A stretch of 5,814 nucleotides of DNA from DYGX01 sp035325905 (GTDB lineage Bacteria > Chloroflexota > Anaerolineae > Aggregatilineales > Aggregatilineaceae), in contig DAOKYY010000146.1 in the NCBI GenBank assembly GCA_035325905.1, positions 1 through 5,814 of the forward strand. Reading direction: 5' to 3'. The translations under genes and the position numbers were made by a program. This document shows, one piece after another, positions 1 through 5,758 of the stretch. The first letter of the stretch is position 1. Each line of letters begins with the position of its first letter. The notes under the pieces are model-generated. The model ran no database searches. It saw only the letters and a program-made list of their open reading frames with translations, and was not told the origin of the DNA.

Positions 1-84
1 CGCGCTGCCCACGCGCCGGCTCGGAATATCGACACACAAGCGCCGCAGGTGATCGGCGGCCCGGACGGTCAGGGTCGAAAGCAT
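1..84 (-). CDS. N-terminal fragment of a gene leaving the window; possible M28-family metallopeptidase
   Basis: A minus-strand reading frame starts with ATG at 84-82 and stays open for 28 codons to the window edge, so only the N-terminus is visible. A strong Shine-Dalgarno (AAAGGAGA, 96-89) lies 5 nt before the ATG when measured from GGAG, which supports a real start. The visible peptide begins MLSTLTVRAADHLRRL and continues CVDIPSRRVGSA. An amphipathic helix followed by a P-x-R-x-x-G-S segment resembles the opening of M28-type zinc aminopeptidases, where such a segment precedes the catalytic domain. No metal ligand or catalytic residue is in view, so the family call rests on this short match and is tentative. 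There is no signal peptide, so a cytoplasmic protein is likely. The gene begins 39 nt after the stop of the small membrane protein gene on the same strand and may be its operon partner. Confidence 0.55.
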   Translation of the reverse strand, partial: MLSTLTVRAADHLRRLCVDIPSRRVGSA

Positions 85-123
85 CGCGTCTCCTTTCGCG
101 TAGGGCGCGCCCGGCTGCGCGCG

Positions 124-507
124 CTACCTCCGGCGCGCGCGCTCGCCCCGGTCGAGCAGGTCGTCCAGCGCGACCGCTTCGCCATCCGCGCCCAGGTCCT
201 CACGCAGGCGCTCTTTGAGGCGGCTCCGCTCGTCCTCGTCCATCAGTTGCAGCAGCAGCGACAGCCGCGCGTCTTCCTCGGCGGCAGCGCGTTTCGCCTT
301 CGCCTCTCTCGCCCCGGACTTGGACGCCTCGTCAATGCTGGCGAAGACCCACACCAGCCAGATCGCCACCGTTGACCCCAGCCCGGCGAACAACGCGAAG
401 TCCAGGATTCCGATCTCCGGGCCGCCGATCAGGCGCACCATCAGCACGGTCGCCCAGATCATGGCCGTCGCAATCAAGCTGTACACCAGCGTGGTCGTGC
501 GCGTCAT
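124..507 (-). CDS. Small two-helix membrane protein with charged C-terminal tail, function unknown
   Basis: This 127-residue protein is not one I recognise. Two hydrophobic segments (about residues 7-28 and 34-58) are separated by a short GGPEIG turn, giving a helical hairpin in the membrane. The remainder (about 59-127) is very rich in Arg, Glu, Asp and Lys. It includes a leucine-bearing amphipathic stretch (LSLLLQLMDEDER, 82-94, then KERLREDL) and ends in RARRR, so it is probably a cytosolic helical or coiled-coil tail. With a short N-terminus (MTRTTT), both ends are expected on the cytoplasmic side. The start is well supported: GGGAGGA lies 8 nt upstream of the ATG at 507. The gene follows the fused ABC exporter by 90 nt on the same strand, so it could be cotranscribed with it, though no functional link is visible. 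A membrane scaffold or regulatory role is possible but unproven. Confidence 0.8.
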   Translation of the reverse strand: MTRTTTLVYSLIATAMIWATVLMVRLIGGPEIGILDFALFAGLGSTVAIWLVWVFASIDEASKSGAREAKAKRAAAEEDARLSLLLQLMDEDERSRLKERLREDLGADGEAVALDDLLDRGERARRR

Positions 508-597
508 GGCGCGGTTCCTCCCTGATCGTGTTTGACTACACAGTCTGTACGCAGCGAGCGCGCAAAGGTGTCAGGCCGTGCCGATCGTCCGGCGCAG

Positions 598-2403
598 TCA
601 GATCGCGGCGTCAGCCGCCAGCAGGCTCGCTTCGCGGAACTGCATCTCGTACAGGCGCGCGTACAGGCCGCCCGCCGCCATCAGCTCCTCGTGCGTGCCC
701 AGCTCGACCAGCCGCCCACCGTCCAGCACGGCGATGCGGTGCGCGATCCGCACGGTGCTGAGCCGGTGCGCGATAATCACCGTCGTGCGGCCCTGCATCA
801 ACCGCCCCAGCGCGTCCTGCACAAGCTGCTCGCTTTCGTTGTCCAGGCTCGAAGTGGCCTCGTCCAGCAGCAGGATGCGCGGGTCCTTGAGCACCGCCCG
901 CGCGATAGCGACCCGCTGGCGCTGCCCGCCGCTGAGCCGGACGCCGCGCTCGCCTACGATTGTCTCGTAACCATGCGGCAGCGCCAGGATGAAGTCGTGA
1001 GCGTTGGCCGCGCGCGCGGCGGCGACCAGGTCTTCCTCGCTGGCGTCGAGCCGCCCGTACAGAATGTTGTCGCGGATCGAGCCGCCGAACAGCAGCGTCT
1101 CCTGCGGCACGATCCCGATCTGGGCGCGCAAGCTGGCCTGGGTGAGGGCGCGCACGTCGATCCCATCCACGCAGACGCGCCCGCCGGTCACGTCGTAAAA
1201 GCGCGGGATCAGGTTGAACAGGGTCGATTTGCCCGCGCCGCTCGGCCCGACCAGCGCCACGATCTCGCCCGGCGCGATGTCCAGCGAGACATGCCGCAGC
1301 ACGTCCAGCTCGTCGCCATACGAGAAGCTGACATCCTCGAACGTGATCCGTCCCTCGGCTCGCTCCAGCGTAATCGCGTCCGGCGCGTCTCGCACGTCGG
1401 GCGGCGTGTCGAGCAGCTCGAAGACGCGCTTGGTGGCGCCCATCGCTTCCTGAAACGAGGTGTACAGCCCGACCAGCGAGGCGAAACTGCCCGCGACCGT
1501 CAGCCCGTAGATCAGGAACGCGATCAGCTCGCCGCCGGTCAGCCGCCCGGCCAGCACCTCGCGCCCGCCGTACCACAGGATCAGCGCCAGCGACCCAAAG
1601 CCCATGAAAGCCGTCAGCGGGGTGAAGATCACCCGCACGCGCAGCAGGCGCAGCGCCGCGCGGAAGGTGCGCTCGATCGCGCCGTCGTAGCGGCGGATCT
1701 CGTACCCCTCGCGCGCGAACGACTTGACCTCGCGCACGTTCTGGATCGCTTCTTCCGCGACGACGGTCGAGGCGGCCAGCTCGTCCTGCACTTCGGTGCT
1801 GATGCGACGCAGAATCCGCCCGAACACGAAGCCCAGCACGACCACGACCGGGATCATCAGCAGGATAAACAGCGTCAGCCGCCAGTTGAGCACGACCATG
1901 ATCACGATCGCGCCGATCAGGGTCAGGCCCTGGTGCAGCAGCGTGTTCAGGTTGCTGGTCAGCGCGGCGCGCATCATGGTCACGTCGCTGGACATGCGGC
2001 TGACCAGCTCGCCGACGCGCCGCTCGGTAAAGAACGCCAGCGACAGCGACTGGATGTGCGCGTAAAGCTGCTGGCGCAGGTCCATCACGATCCGCTCGCC
2101 GACGTAGTTCAGGTTGTAGGCTTCCACCAGCGACACCAGCGAGCGCACCAGGAAGACGGCCAGCAGCCCCAGCGTGATCCGGTTGAGCAGCCCCTCGTCG
2201 CCATCAACCAGCACCGAATCGACCACGCGGCGGATCACGGCCGGGAAGACGAGCGACAGCGAGGCGGCCAGCGTCAGGGCGGCCAGCGCCAGCGCCAGCC
2301 GCCACTTGTAGGGCGCCAGGTAGCCGAGCATTCGCCGCCACTGGACGGGGCCGGGCGGGGCTTCGATAGGAGGACGAGCGGAAGCTAAGCGGCGGGTCAA
2401 CAC
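598..2403 (-). CDS. ABC exporter half-transporter (fused membrane domain and ATPase, MsbA/BmrA-like)
   Basis: This is a homodimerising ABC exporter of about 601 residues, which uses ATP to move a substrate out across the cytoplasmic membrane. Numbering is from GTG at 2403. Six membrane helices lie near 36-57, 76-98, 159-173, 176-195, 258-280 and 288-317. The nucleotide-binding domain follows with every catalytic element: A-loop Tyr362, Walker A GPSGAGKST (386-394), Q-loop Gln434, signature LSGGQ (490-494), Walker B ending in Asp514 and catalytic Glu515, D-loop SSLD (518-521) and H-loop His546. Length and order fit the type IV (MsbA/BmrA/Sav1866) exporter family. Substrate cannot be inferred; lipids, drugs and peptides are all known in this family. 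The frame stays open up to a TTG at 2433, but that codon lies inside a terminator T-run and lacks a ribosome site. GTG 2403 has AAAGGA 12 nt upstream, slightly far. ATG 2331 is a further alternative without a clear site. Confidence 0.95.
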   Translation of the reverse strand: MLTRRLASARPPIEAPPGPVQWRRMLGYLAPYKWRLALALAALTLAASLSLVFPAVIRRVVDSVLVDGDEGLLNRITLGLLAVFLVRSLVSLVEAYNLNYVGERIVMDLRQQLYAHIQSLSLAFFTERRVGELVSRMSSDVTMMRAALTSNLNTLLHQGLTLIGAIVIMVVLNWRLTLFILLMIPVVVVLGFVFGRILRRISTEVQDELAASTVVAEEAIQNVREVKSFAREGYEIRRYDGAIERTFRAALRLLRVRVIFTPLTAFMGFGSLALILWYGGREVLAGRLTGGELIAFLIYGLTVAGSFASLVGLYTSFQEAMGATKRVFELLDTPPDVRDAPDAITLERAEGRITFEDVSFSYGDELDVLRHVSLDIAPGEIVALVGPSGAGKSTLFNLIPRFYDVTGGRVCVDGIDVRALTQASLRAQIGIVPQETLLFGGSIRDNILYGRLDASEEDLVAAARAANAHDFILALPHGYETIVGERGVRLSGGQRQRVAIARAVLKDPRILLLDEATSSLDNESEQLVQDALGRLMQGRTTVIIAHRLSTVRIAHRIAVLDGGRLVELGTHEELMAAGGLYARLYEMQFREASLLAADAAI

Positions 2404-2415
2404 AACGAGACCGGG

Positions 2416-2421
2416 TCCTTT
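2416..2421 (-). promoter_or_regulatory. Ribosome binding site deciding the exporter start (GTG 2403)
   Basis: AAAGGA on the minus strand lies 12 nt before GTG at 2403-2401. It is the only purine-rich Shine-Dalgarno-like stretch between the upstream terminator-like hairpin and the membrane domain. The spacing is longer than optimal, so initiation may be weak. Confidence 0.45.
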
Positions 2422-2431
2422 CAGTACGCGC

Positions 2432-2465
2432 AAAACAGCGGGGTGGCCGCGCCGGGCCGCCCCGC
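2432..2465 (-). terminator. Probable intrinsic terminator of the ABC-2 operon (or attenuator of the exporter gene)
   Basis: On the minus strand, arms GCGGGGCGGC (2465-2456) and GCCACCCCGC (2447-2438) form a 10-position stem with one C-A mismatch and an 8-nt loop. TGTTTT (2437-2432) follows immediately. A GC-rich stem directly followed by a T-rich run is the layout of a Rho-independent terminator for transcripts coming from the permease gene, whose stop is 41 nt upstream. The T-run is short, so termination may be partial. No T-run follows the hairpin in the plus direction. Confidence 0.55.
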
Positions 2466-2469
2466 TTAG

Positions 2470-2475
2470 ATTCTA
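2470..2475 (-). promoter_or_regulatory. Possible -10 element (TAGAAT) upstream of the exporter gene
   Basis: TAGAAT matches five of six bases of the bacterial -10 consensus and lies in the 102-nt gap between permease and exporter. I see no acceptable -35 box at 16-18 nt, so this is a weak call. If it is real, the transcript would begin almost at the 2465-2438 hairpin. Confidence 0.2.
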
Positions 2476-2505
2476 CGCCATTGCGCGCCAAAACGTGAGA
2501 GGCGT

Positions 2506-3312
2506 CTACACCCCGACGTCGCGCCGCTCAAAGGCGAGCACGCCCCCCGCCACCAGCGCGATCGACAGCCCCAGCAGCAGCGCGACATTCACCGGATCGA
2601 CGCCCTGGCTCAGCGCGTGCACGCCATCATAGTAGTACCAGGGCGACAGCTTCTGCATCCACTCCGGGATGCTCGCCACTTCGCTGAGCGTATGGATCAG
2701 GTAGGTCGCCGCCGCCAGCGCCAGCGTGACGCCCAGCGCCGCGCCCTTCCCGCCGCGCACGCCGGTCAAGCAGAAGGCCAGCGCCGCGAAGAACAGCGCC
2801 AGCGGCGCCATGTTGAAGACGCCGGCGAAGATATTCCAGACGTCCATCTCCTCAATATCCGCCACGATCCCCCCCGCGACGATCCCCAGCCACGTCGCCA
2901 GCAGCACGATCAACGTGAACGTCACCAGCGCGGCGAATTTGCTGAGCAGCACCCGCCAGCGCGGCGTCGGCGTGGCGAGCAGAATTTCGAGCGTGCCGCT
3001 CTCTTCTTCGCCGCCGAGCAGCCCCGCCCCATACGTCACCGCAAAGGCCAGGATCATGATCGGATAGAACATGCTCAGCAGCTCCATCGTGATGAAGCCT
3101 TCGAGCGTGCTGAGGTCCACCACATCCCCGCCGAACATCGCCTTGAAGCTGTCCGGCAGGTTGTCAATATAGCTCTGCATGTCAGCGCTGCTTTCCTGCA
3201 CCGACGGGTAGATGGTAACAAAATAAAGTGTGAACAGGAACATGCCGAGCACCCACCAGAACAGGGGGCGGCGCATATCCCGCAAGGTCTTCAGATAGAC
3301 GTTACTGAGCAT
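2506..3312 (-). CDS. ABC-2 type transporter permease subunit
   Basis: This 268-residue integral membrane protein is the membrane half of a two-component ABC exporter, paired with the ATPase encoded just upstream. Six hydrophobic segments lie near residues 17-35, 80-100, 125-150, 160-183, 187-207 and 240-261. The segment GGEEESGTLEILLATPTPRW (100-119) is the conserved cytosolic coupling region of ABC-2 permeases (E-x-x-x-GT-x-E-x-LL followed by P and R). A moderately long extracytoplasmic segment (about 36-79) separates the first two helices, as is common in this family. The frame could extend seven codons to an ATG at 3333. I chose ATG 3312 because GGGAGGGG lies upstream of it, with 9 nt from GGAGG to the ATG. 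That start overlaps the ATPase gene end by 11 nt (ATGCTCAGTAA), typical of translational coupling. Substrate is unknown. Confidence 0.93.
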   Translation of the reverse strand: MLSNVYLKTLRDMRRPLFWWVLGMFLFTLYFVTIYPSVQESSADMQSYIDNLPDSFKAMFGGDVVDLSTLEGFITMELLSMFYPIMILAFAVTYGAGLLGGEEESGTLEILLATPTPRWRVLLSKFAALVTFTLIVLLATWLGIVAGGIVADIEEMDVWNIFAGVFNMAPLALFFAALAFCLTGVRGGKGAALGVTLALAAATYLIHTLSEVASIPEWMQKLSPWYYYDGVHALSQGVDPVNVALLLGLSIALVAGGVLAFERRDVGV

Positions 3313-4201
3313 GGTTGTTCCCCTCCCGGCCATAGAAGGCGAGGAAGATGTCTTCCAGATTCGGGTCCTGGCTGATCATGTTGACGACGGTGAACTCAGC
3401 CGCCTTCTTGACCACCGGATCGAGCGTGCCCGAGACGGTGCAGCGCAAGTGACTGTTGGCCGCCGACACATCGCGGATGCCCGGCACGTTCTGGAAGGCG
3501 TGCAGCGGCGCGGGGCCGTCGAAGATGATCTCGATCTGGCGCAGCGCCTTGGCCTTGAGCGCGGCGACTTCCTCGACCGCGACCAGCTTGCCCTCGCGGA
3601 TGATGCCCACCCGGTCGCACACCCGCTCGACTTCCGGCAGGTTGTGGGACGAGAGAAACACCGTCTGCCCAGCCTGGAGCGCCTCGCGCACCATCGCGTA
3701 GAATTCCTGCTGGATCAACGGGTCGAGGCCGTTGGTCGGCTCGTCGAGGATCAGCAGCTCCGGCTTGTGCATGAACGCCTGGATCAGCCCGATCTTCTGC
3801 CGGTTGCCGGACGAATACGCCTTGACCTGCTTCGACAGGTCCGCTTCCAGGCGCTCGGCGAGCTGGCGCACGTAGGTCCAGTCGACCCCGCCCCGCAGGT
3901 GCGCCAGGTAGCGCAGGTTTTCCTCGCCGGTCAGCTTGGGATACAGCGCGAGATCGCCGGGCAGGATACCGGTTCGCGCGTGGATCGCCAGCGCGTCGCG
4001 GTGCGCATCCAGCCCGAAGACGGTCACGCGACCGCTGGTCGGGCGGATGGTGTCCATCAGCAGGCGGATGGTGGTGGACTTTCCGGCGCCATTAGGTCCC
4101 AGAAAGCCAAACACCTCGCCCGGCCGCACGCCGAGATCGACATCGACGATCCCGCGTGACTTGCCATAGAACTTGGTGAGCCGTTCTGTTTGGATGATCA
4201 T
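3302..4201 (-). CDS. ABC-2 type transporter ATP-binding protein
   Basis: This 299-residue cytoplasmic ATPase should drive the permease encoded directly downstream. Walker A is GPNGAGKST (35-43), Walker B LLILDEP (149-155) with Asp153 and Glu154, the D-loop GLD is at 158-160 and the H-loop is His186 in LSSH. Two elements are atypical. The signature reads YSSGNRQK (129-136) instead of LSGGQ, and the Q-loop region reads ILPGDLALY (79-87) with no glutamine. From what I know of the family, both variants occur in ABC-2 ATPases of the drug/antibiotic exporter type, so they do not imply inactivity. A C-terminal accessory domain (about 215-290) ends in NLEDIFLAFYG (281-291), also usual for this class. 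GAAGGG lies about 9 nt before the ATG at 4201. The gene is first in the minus-strand cluster, behind a long structured leader. Substrate cannot be assigned. Confidence 0.95.
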   Translation of the reverse strand: MIIQTERLTKFYGKSRGIVDVDLGVRPGEVFGFLGPNGAGKSTTIRLLMDTIRPTSGRVTVFGLDAHRDALAIHARTGILPGDLALYPKLTGEENLRYLAHLRGGVDWTYVRQLAERLEADLSKQVKAYSSGNRQKIGLIQAFMHKPELLILDEPTNGLDPLIQQEFYAMVREALQAGQTVFLSSHNLPEVERVCDRVGIIREGKLVAVEEVAALKAKALRQIEIIFDGPAPLHAFQNVPGIRDVSAANSHLRCTVSGTLDPVVKKAAEFTVVNMISQDPNLEDIFLAFYGREGNNHAQ

Positions 4202-4254
4202 TCGGTCTTGCCCTTCTCAACGCGGGCCGCTGCCGGCGTCGGCCCCGCCCGGCT

Positions 4255-4268
4255 GCGAGCGCGCTCGC
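4255..4268. repeat. 14-bp perfect palindrome in the ABC-2 operon leader
   Basis: GCGAGCGCGCTCGC is self-complementary and lies 54 nt before the ATPase start codon. It could form a short hairpin in the leader RNA. In sequence this GC-rich, a chance palindrome of this length is plausible. Confidence 0.4.
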
Positions 4269-4284
4269 GACGAGTGTACGATAG

Positions 4285-4303
4285 CCACAGGATATACCCG
4301 TGG
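4285..4303 (-). other. Small leader hairpin upstream of the ABC-2 operon
   Basis: In the minus-strand transcript, CCACGGG (4303-4297) pairs with CCTGTGG (4291-4285) across the loop TATAT, giving seven pairs including one G-U wobble. It directly abuts the 18-bp palindrome, so the two structures would be neighbours in the 5' leader or would compete at the shared base. Confidence 0.35.
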
Positions 4304-4320
4304 GGATCGCGCGCGATCCC
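4303..4320. repeat. Perfect 18-bp palindrome (operator or leader hairpin)
   Basis: GGGATCGCGCGCGATCCC is exactly self-complementary. It sits between the AT-rich operator-like repeat and the ATPase gene. It could bind a dimeric regulator or fold into a stable hairpin at the start of the ABC operon mRNA. The sequence alone cannot decide between these. Confidence 0.5.
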
Positions 4321-4322
4321 TC

Positions 4323-4346
4323 AATAATTAGGGTATCCTAATAATT
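4323..4346. promoter_or_regulatory. Operator-like inverted repeat in an AT-rich island
   Basis: Left arm AATAATTAGG (4323-4332) and right arm CCTAATAATT (4337-4346) flank a 4-bp centre GTAT. Nine of ten arm positions are complementary. The repeat lies in a 46-bp island (4321-4366) of about 24% GC within very GC-rich DNA. A weak minus-strand promoter may overlap it: TTGTCC as -35 (4357-4352) and TACCCT as -10 (4334-4329) with 17-nt spacing. That layout suits a dimeric repressor controlling the ABC-2 operon. The regulator is not encoded in this window. Confidence 0.5.
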
Positions 4347-4601
4347 TATTTTGGACAATCTATCATCACATCCCGCGCACCCTAACGGCCCCTTGCCGAC
4401 CGCGCGGCAGCCACGCGCGCAAAGGGTAATCCTACACCTTCGCTCGTTCCCGATCAAGCCTGCGCGGACGCCGCCCAGGGCGAACGCATCAAAACATGTC
4501 CGCTGTTTTTACCCCGCCCCTGGCTTCGCCGCGCCGGTCAGGGGCCAGATAAATCGGCCCGCGCCGTCATCCCCACACTACTCCCACTACCGGGCGGCGT
4601 T

Positions 4602-4620
4602 CCCCCCAATTCTGAGGGGG
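4602..4620. repeat. C-run/G-run hairpin, possible dispersed-repeat remnant
   Basis: CCCCCC (4602-4607) and GGGGG (4616-4620) flank an 8-nt spacer AATTCTGA. CCCCCAATTC...GGGG hairpins are a common style of dispersed intergenic repeat in Chloroflexota and cyanobacteria. The resemblance is from memory and no second copy lies in the window. Confidence 0.35.
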
Positions 4621-4728
4621 CCAGCCGCGCTGGATTGCGGCGTACAGTCGCCAGCGACGCTCGCGTTGGGCTACATTCTGAGTACACCTGTGGCACGAAT
4701 TTGACGGCGTTTTACGCTACTGACCGAG

Positions 4729-4736
4729 AAAAGGAG
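4729..4736 (+). promoter_or_regulatory. Ribosome binding site deciding the hydrolase start
   Basis: AAAAGGAG lies 6 nt before ATG 4743. This strong site shows that translation begins there and not at the rare TTG at 4635, from which the frame is also open. Confidence 0.8.
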
Positions 4737-4742
4737 CGCGTT

Positions 4743-5738
4743 ATGGAAAAAACCGTGAAGGGCGTGGGCGCCGCGATTGGATCGGTCGCGTCCACGACAT
4801 TGCTGGCGGCTGCGAGCTGGATTGTCTACAGCCGCCTGAAGATCAGGCACGACCTGGATCTGCCGCCCGCGCTCAACGCCGAGCGCGAGCAGTTCGGCGG
4901 GGGCTACGCCGGGATGCTGAGCTACTACGCCGACCGATCCGGCGCGGGAACGCCCCTGCTCTTGCTGCATTCGATCAACGCCGCCGCATCAGCCTACGAG
5001 GTCAAGCCGCTGTTCGAGCGCTTCCGGGGCGAGCGCCCGGTGTTCGCTCTGGAGCTGCCCGGCTTCGGCTTTTCGCAGCGCGGAGAGCGGCCCTACGCGC
5101 CCCGGGTCTACACCAACGCGATCATTGGTTTTCTGGAAACGCAGGTCGAGGGGCCGGTGGACATCGTCGCGCTATCGCTGAGCGGCGAGTTTGCCGCGCG
5201 CGCCGCCCTGGAGCGCGCGTCGCAGGTCCGCTCGCTGGCGCTGATCTCCCCCACCGGCCTCAGCGCCCGCCCACCGCAGCAGCCGAACGAAGGAATCTTC
5301 AGCGCCGTGTCGTTCCCGCTGTGGAGCCAGGCGCTGTTCGACCTGCTGACAACACGCCTGAGCATCCGCCAATTCCTCGGCATGAGCCTCACCGGCAAGC
5401 CGGACGAGGGGATGGTCGATTACAGCTACACGACCGCGCACCAGCCGGGCGCGCGCTTCGCGCCGCTGGCCTTCATCAGCGGCAAGCTGCACTCGCCCGA
5501 TATCCGCGCCGCCGTCTACGAGCAGCTTACGCAGCCGGCGCTGGTGCTCTACGACCAGGACCCGTACACCAGCTTCGAGGCGCTGCCCGATCTGTTGGAC
5601 CGCCACGACACCTGGCAGGCGCAGCGCATCGTCCCGACGCGCGGGCTGCCGCATTTCGACCAGCCAGAGCAGACCTTCGAGGCGCTGGCGGCGTTCTGGA
5701 GCGGGCTGGAAGGCGAAGGGAAGCAGCGAACGGCCTAA
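4743..5738 (+). CDS. Membrane-anchored alpha/beta hydrolase with atypical nucleophile elbow
   Basis: This 331-residue protein has an N-terminal hydrophobic segment (about 8-29) followed by basic residues (RLKIR), consistent with a single membrane anchor. The alpha/beta hydrolase fold follows: strand and oxyanion loop PLLLLHSINAAAS (71-83), LELPGFGFSQRG (103-114), the nucleophile elbow ALSLSGEF (143-150), a cap region (about 175-250), an acid strand ALVLYDQDP (266-274) and the terminal histidine loop GLPHFDQPE (301-309). The probable triad is Ser145, Asp271 or Asp273, and His304. The elbow reads A-x-S-x-S-G instead of GxSxG, and the usual HG of the oxyanion loop is HS, so the catalytic geometry may be unusual. 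It could be an esterase, lipase or C-C hydrolase; the substrate is not evident. The gene stands alone, divergent from the ABC operon, with its own terminator downstream. Confidence 0.9.
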   Translation: MEKTVKGVGAAIGSVASTTLLAAASWIVYSRLKIRHDLDLPPALNAEREQFGGGYAGMLSYYADRSGAGTPLLLLHSINAAASAYEVKPLFERFRGERPVFALELPGFGFSQRGERPYAPRVYTNAIIGFLETQVEGPVDIVALSLSGEFAARAALERASQVRSLALISPTGLSARPPQQPNEGIFSAVSFPLWSQALFDLLTTRLSIRQFLGMSLTGKPDEGMVDYSYTTAHQPGARFAPLAFISGKLHSPDIRAAVYEQLTQPALVLYDQDPYTSFEALPDLLDRHDTWQAQRIVPTRGLPHFDQPEQTFEALAAFWSGLEGEGKQRTA

Positions 5739-5758
5739 GTGACTCTCGAAACGAATGG

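Larger units (their letters stand above)
4202..4742. other. 541-bp divergent intergenic region
   Basis: This stretch separates the divergently oriented ABC-2 ATPase gene and alpha/beta hydrolase gene. I found no credible gene in it. Its open frames are proline-rich, begin at rare start codons and lack ribosome sites. It holds, left to right: a 14-bp palindrome (4255-4268), a small hairpin (4285-4303), an 18-bp palindrome (4303-4320), an AT-rich island with an operator-like inverted repeat (4321-4366), a hairpin with arms GCCCCTG/CAGGGGC (4516-4522 and 4539-4545), a C-run/G-run hairpin (4602-4620) and a small inverted repeat GTCGC-CA-GCGAC (4647-4658). No convincing sigma70 promoter for the plus-strand gene was seen. 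Confidence 0.75.

Noticed and set aside
532..2388. Long plus-strand open frame of about 618 codons opposite the fused ABC exporter.
   Set aside because: Its product is a low-complexity run of Gln, His, Arg, Asp and Ala with no domain, and the opposite strand encodes a textbook ABC exporter. Long antisense frames are expected in GC-rich genes.
2617..4159. Plus-strand open frames of about 252 and 282 codons opposite the ABC-2 permease and ATPase.
   Set aside because: They are antisense shadows with Arg/Gln/His-rich composition, no ribosome site of note and no recognisable domain.
4516..4545. Hairpin GCCCCTG/CAGGGGC as a terminator.
   Set aside because: It is not followed by a T-run in either direction; the only T-run precedes it on the plus strand, and no gene ends nearby.
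4351..4704. Plus-strand frame of 117 codons in the divergent intergenic region.
   Set aside because: It starts at a TTG without a Shine-Dalgarno, is proline- and arginine-rich with no domain, and spans hairpins and likely regulatory sequence.
4701..4730. TTGACG at 4701-4706 as a -35 box for the hydrolase.
   Set aside because: No -10-like hexamer lies at 16-18 nt downstream, where the sequence runs into CCGAGA and the ribosome binding site.
4635..4742. 36-codon upstream extension of the alpha/beta hydrolase.
   Set aside because: The extension begins at TTG without a ribosome site, whereas ATG 4743 has a strong AAAAGGAG 6 nt upstream and is followed directly by the membrane anchor.
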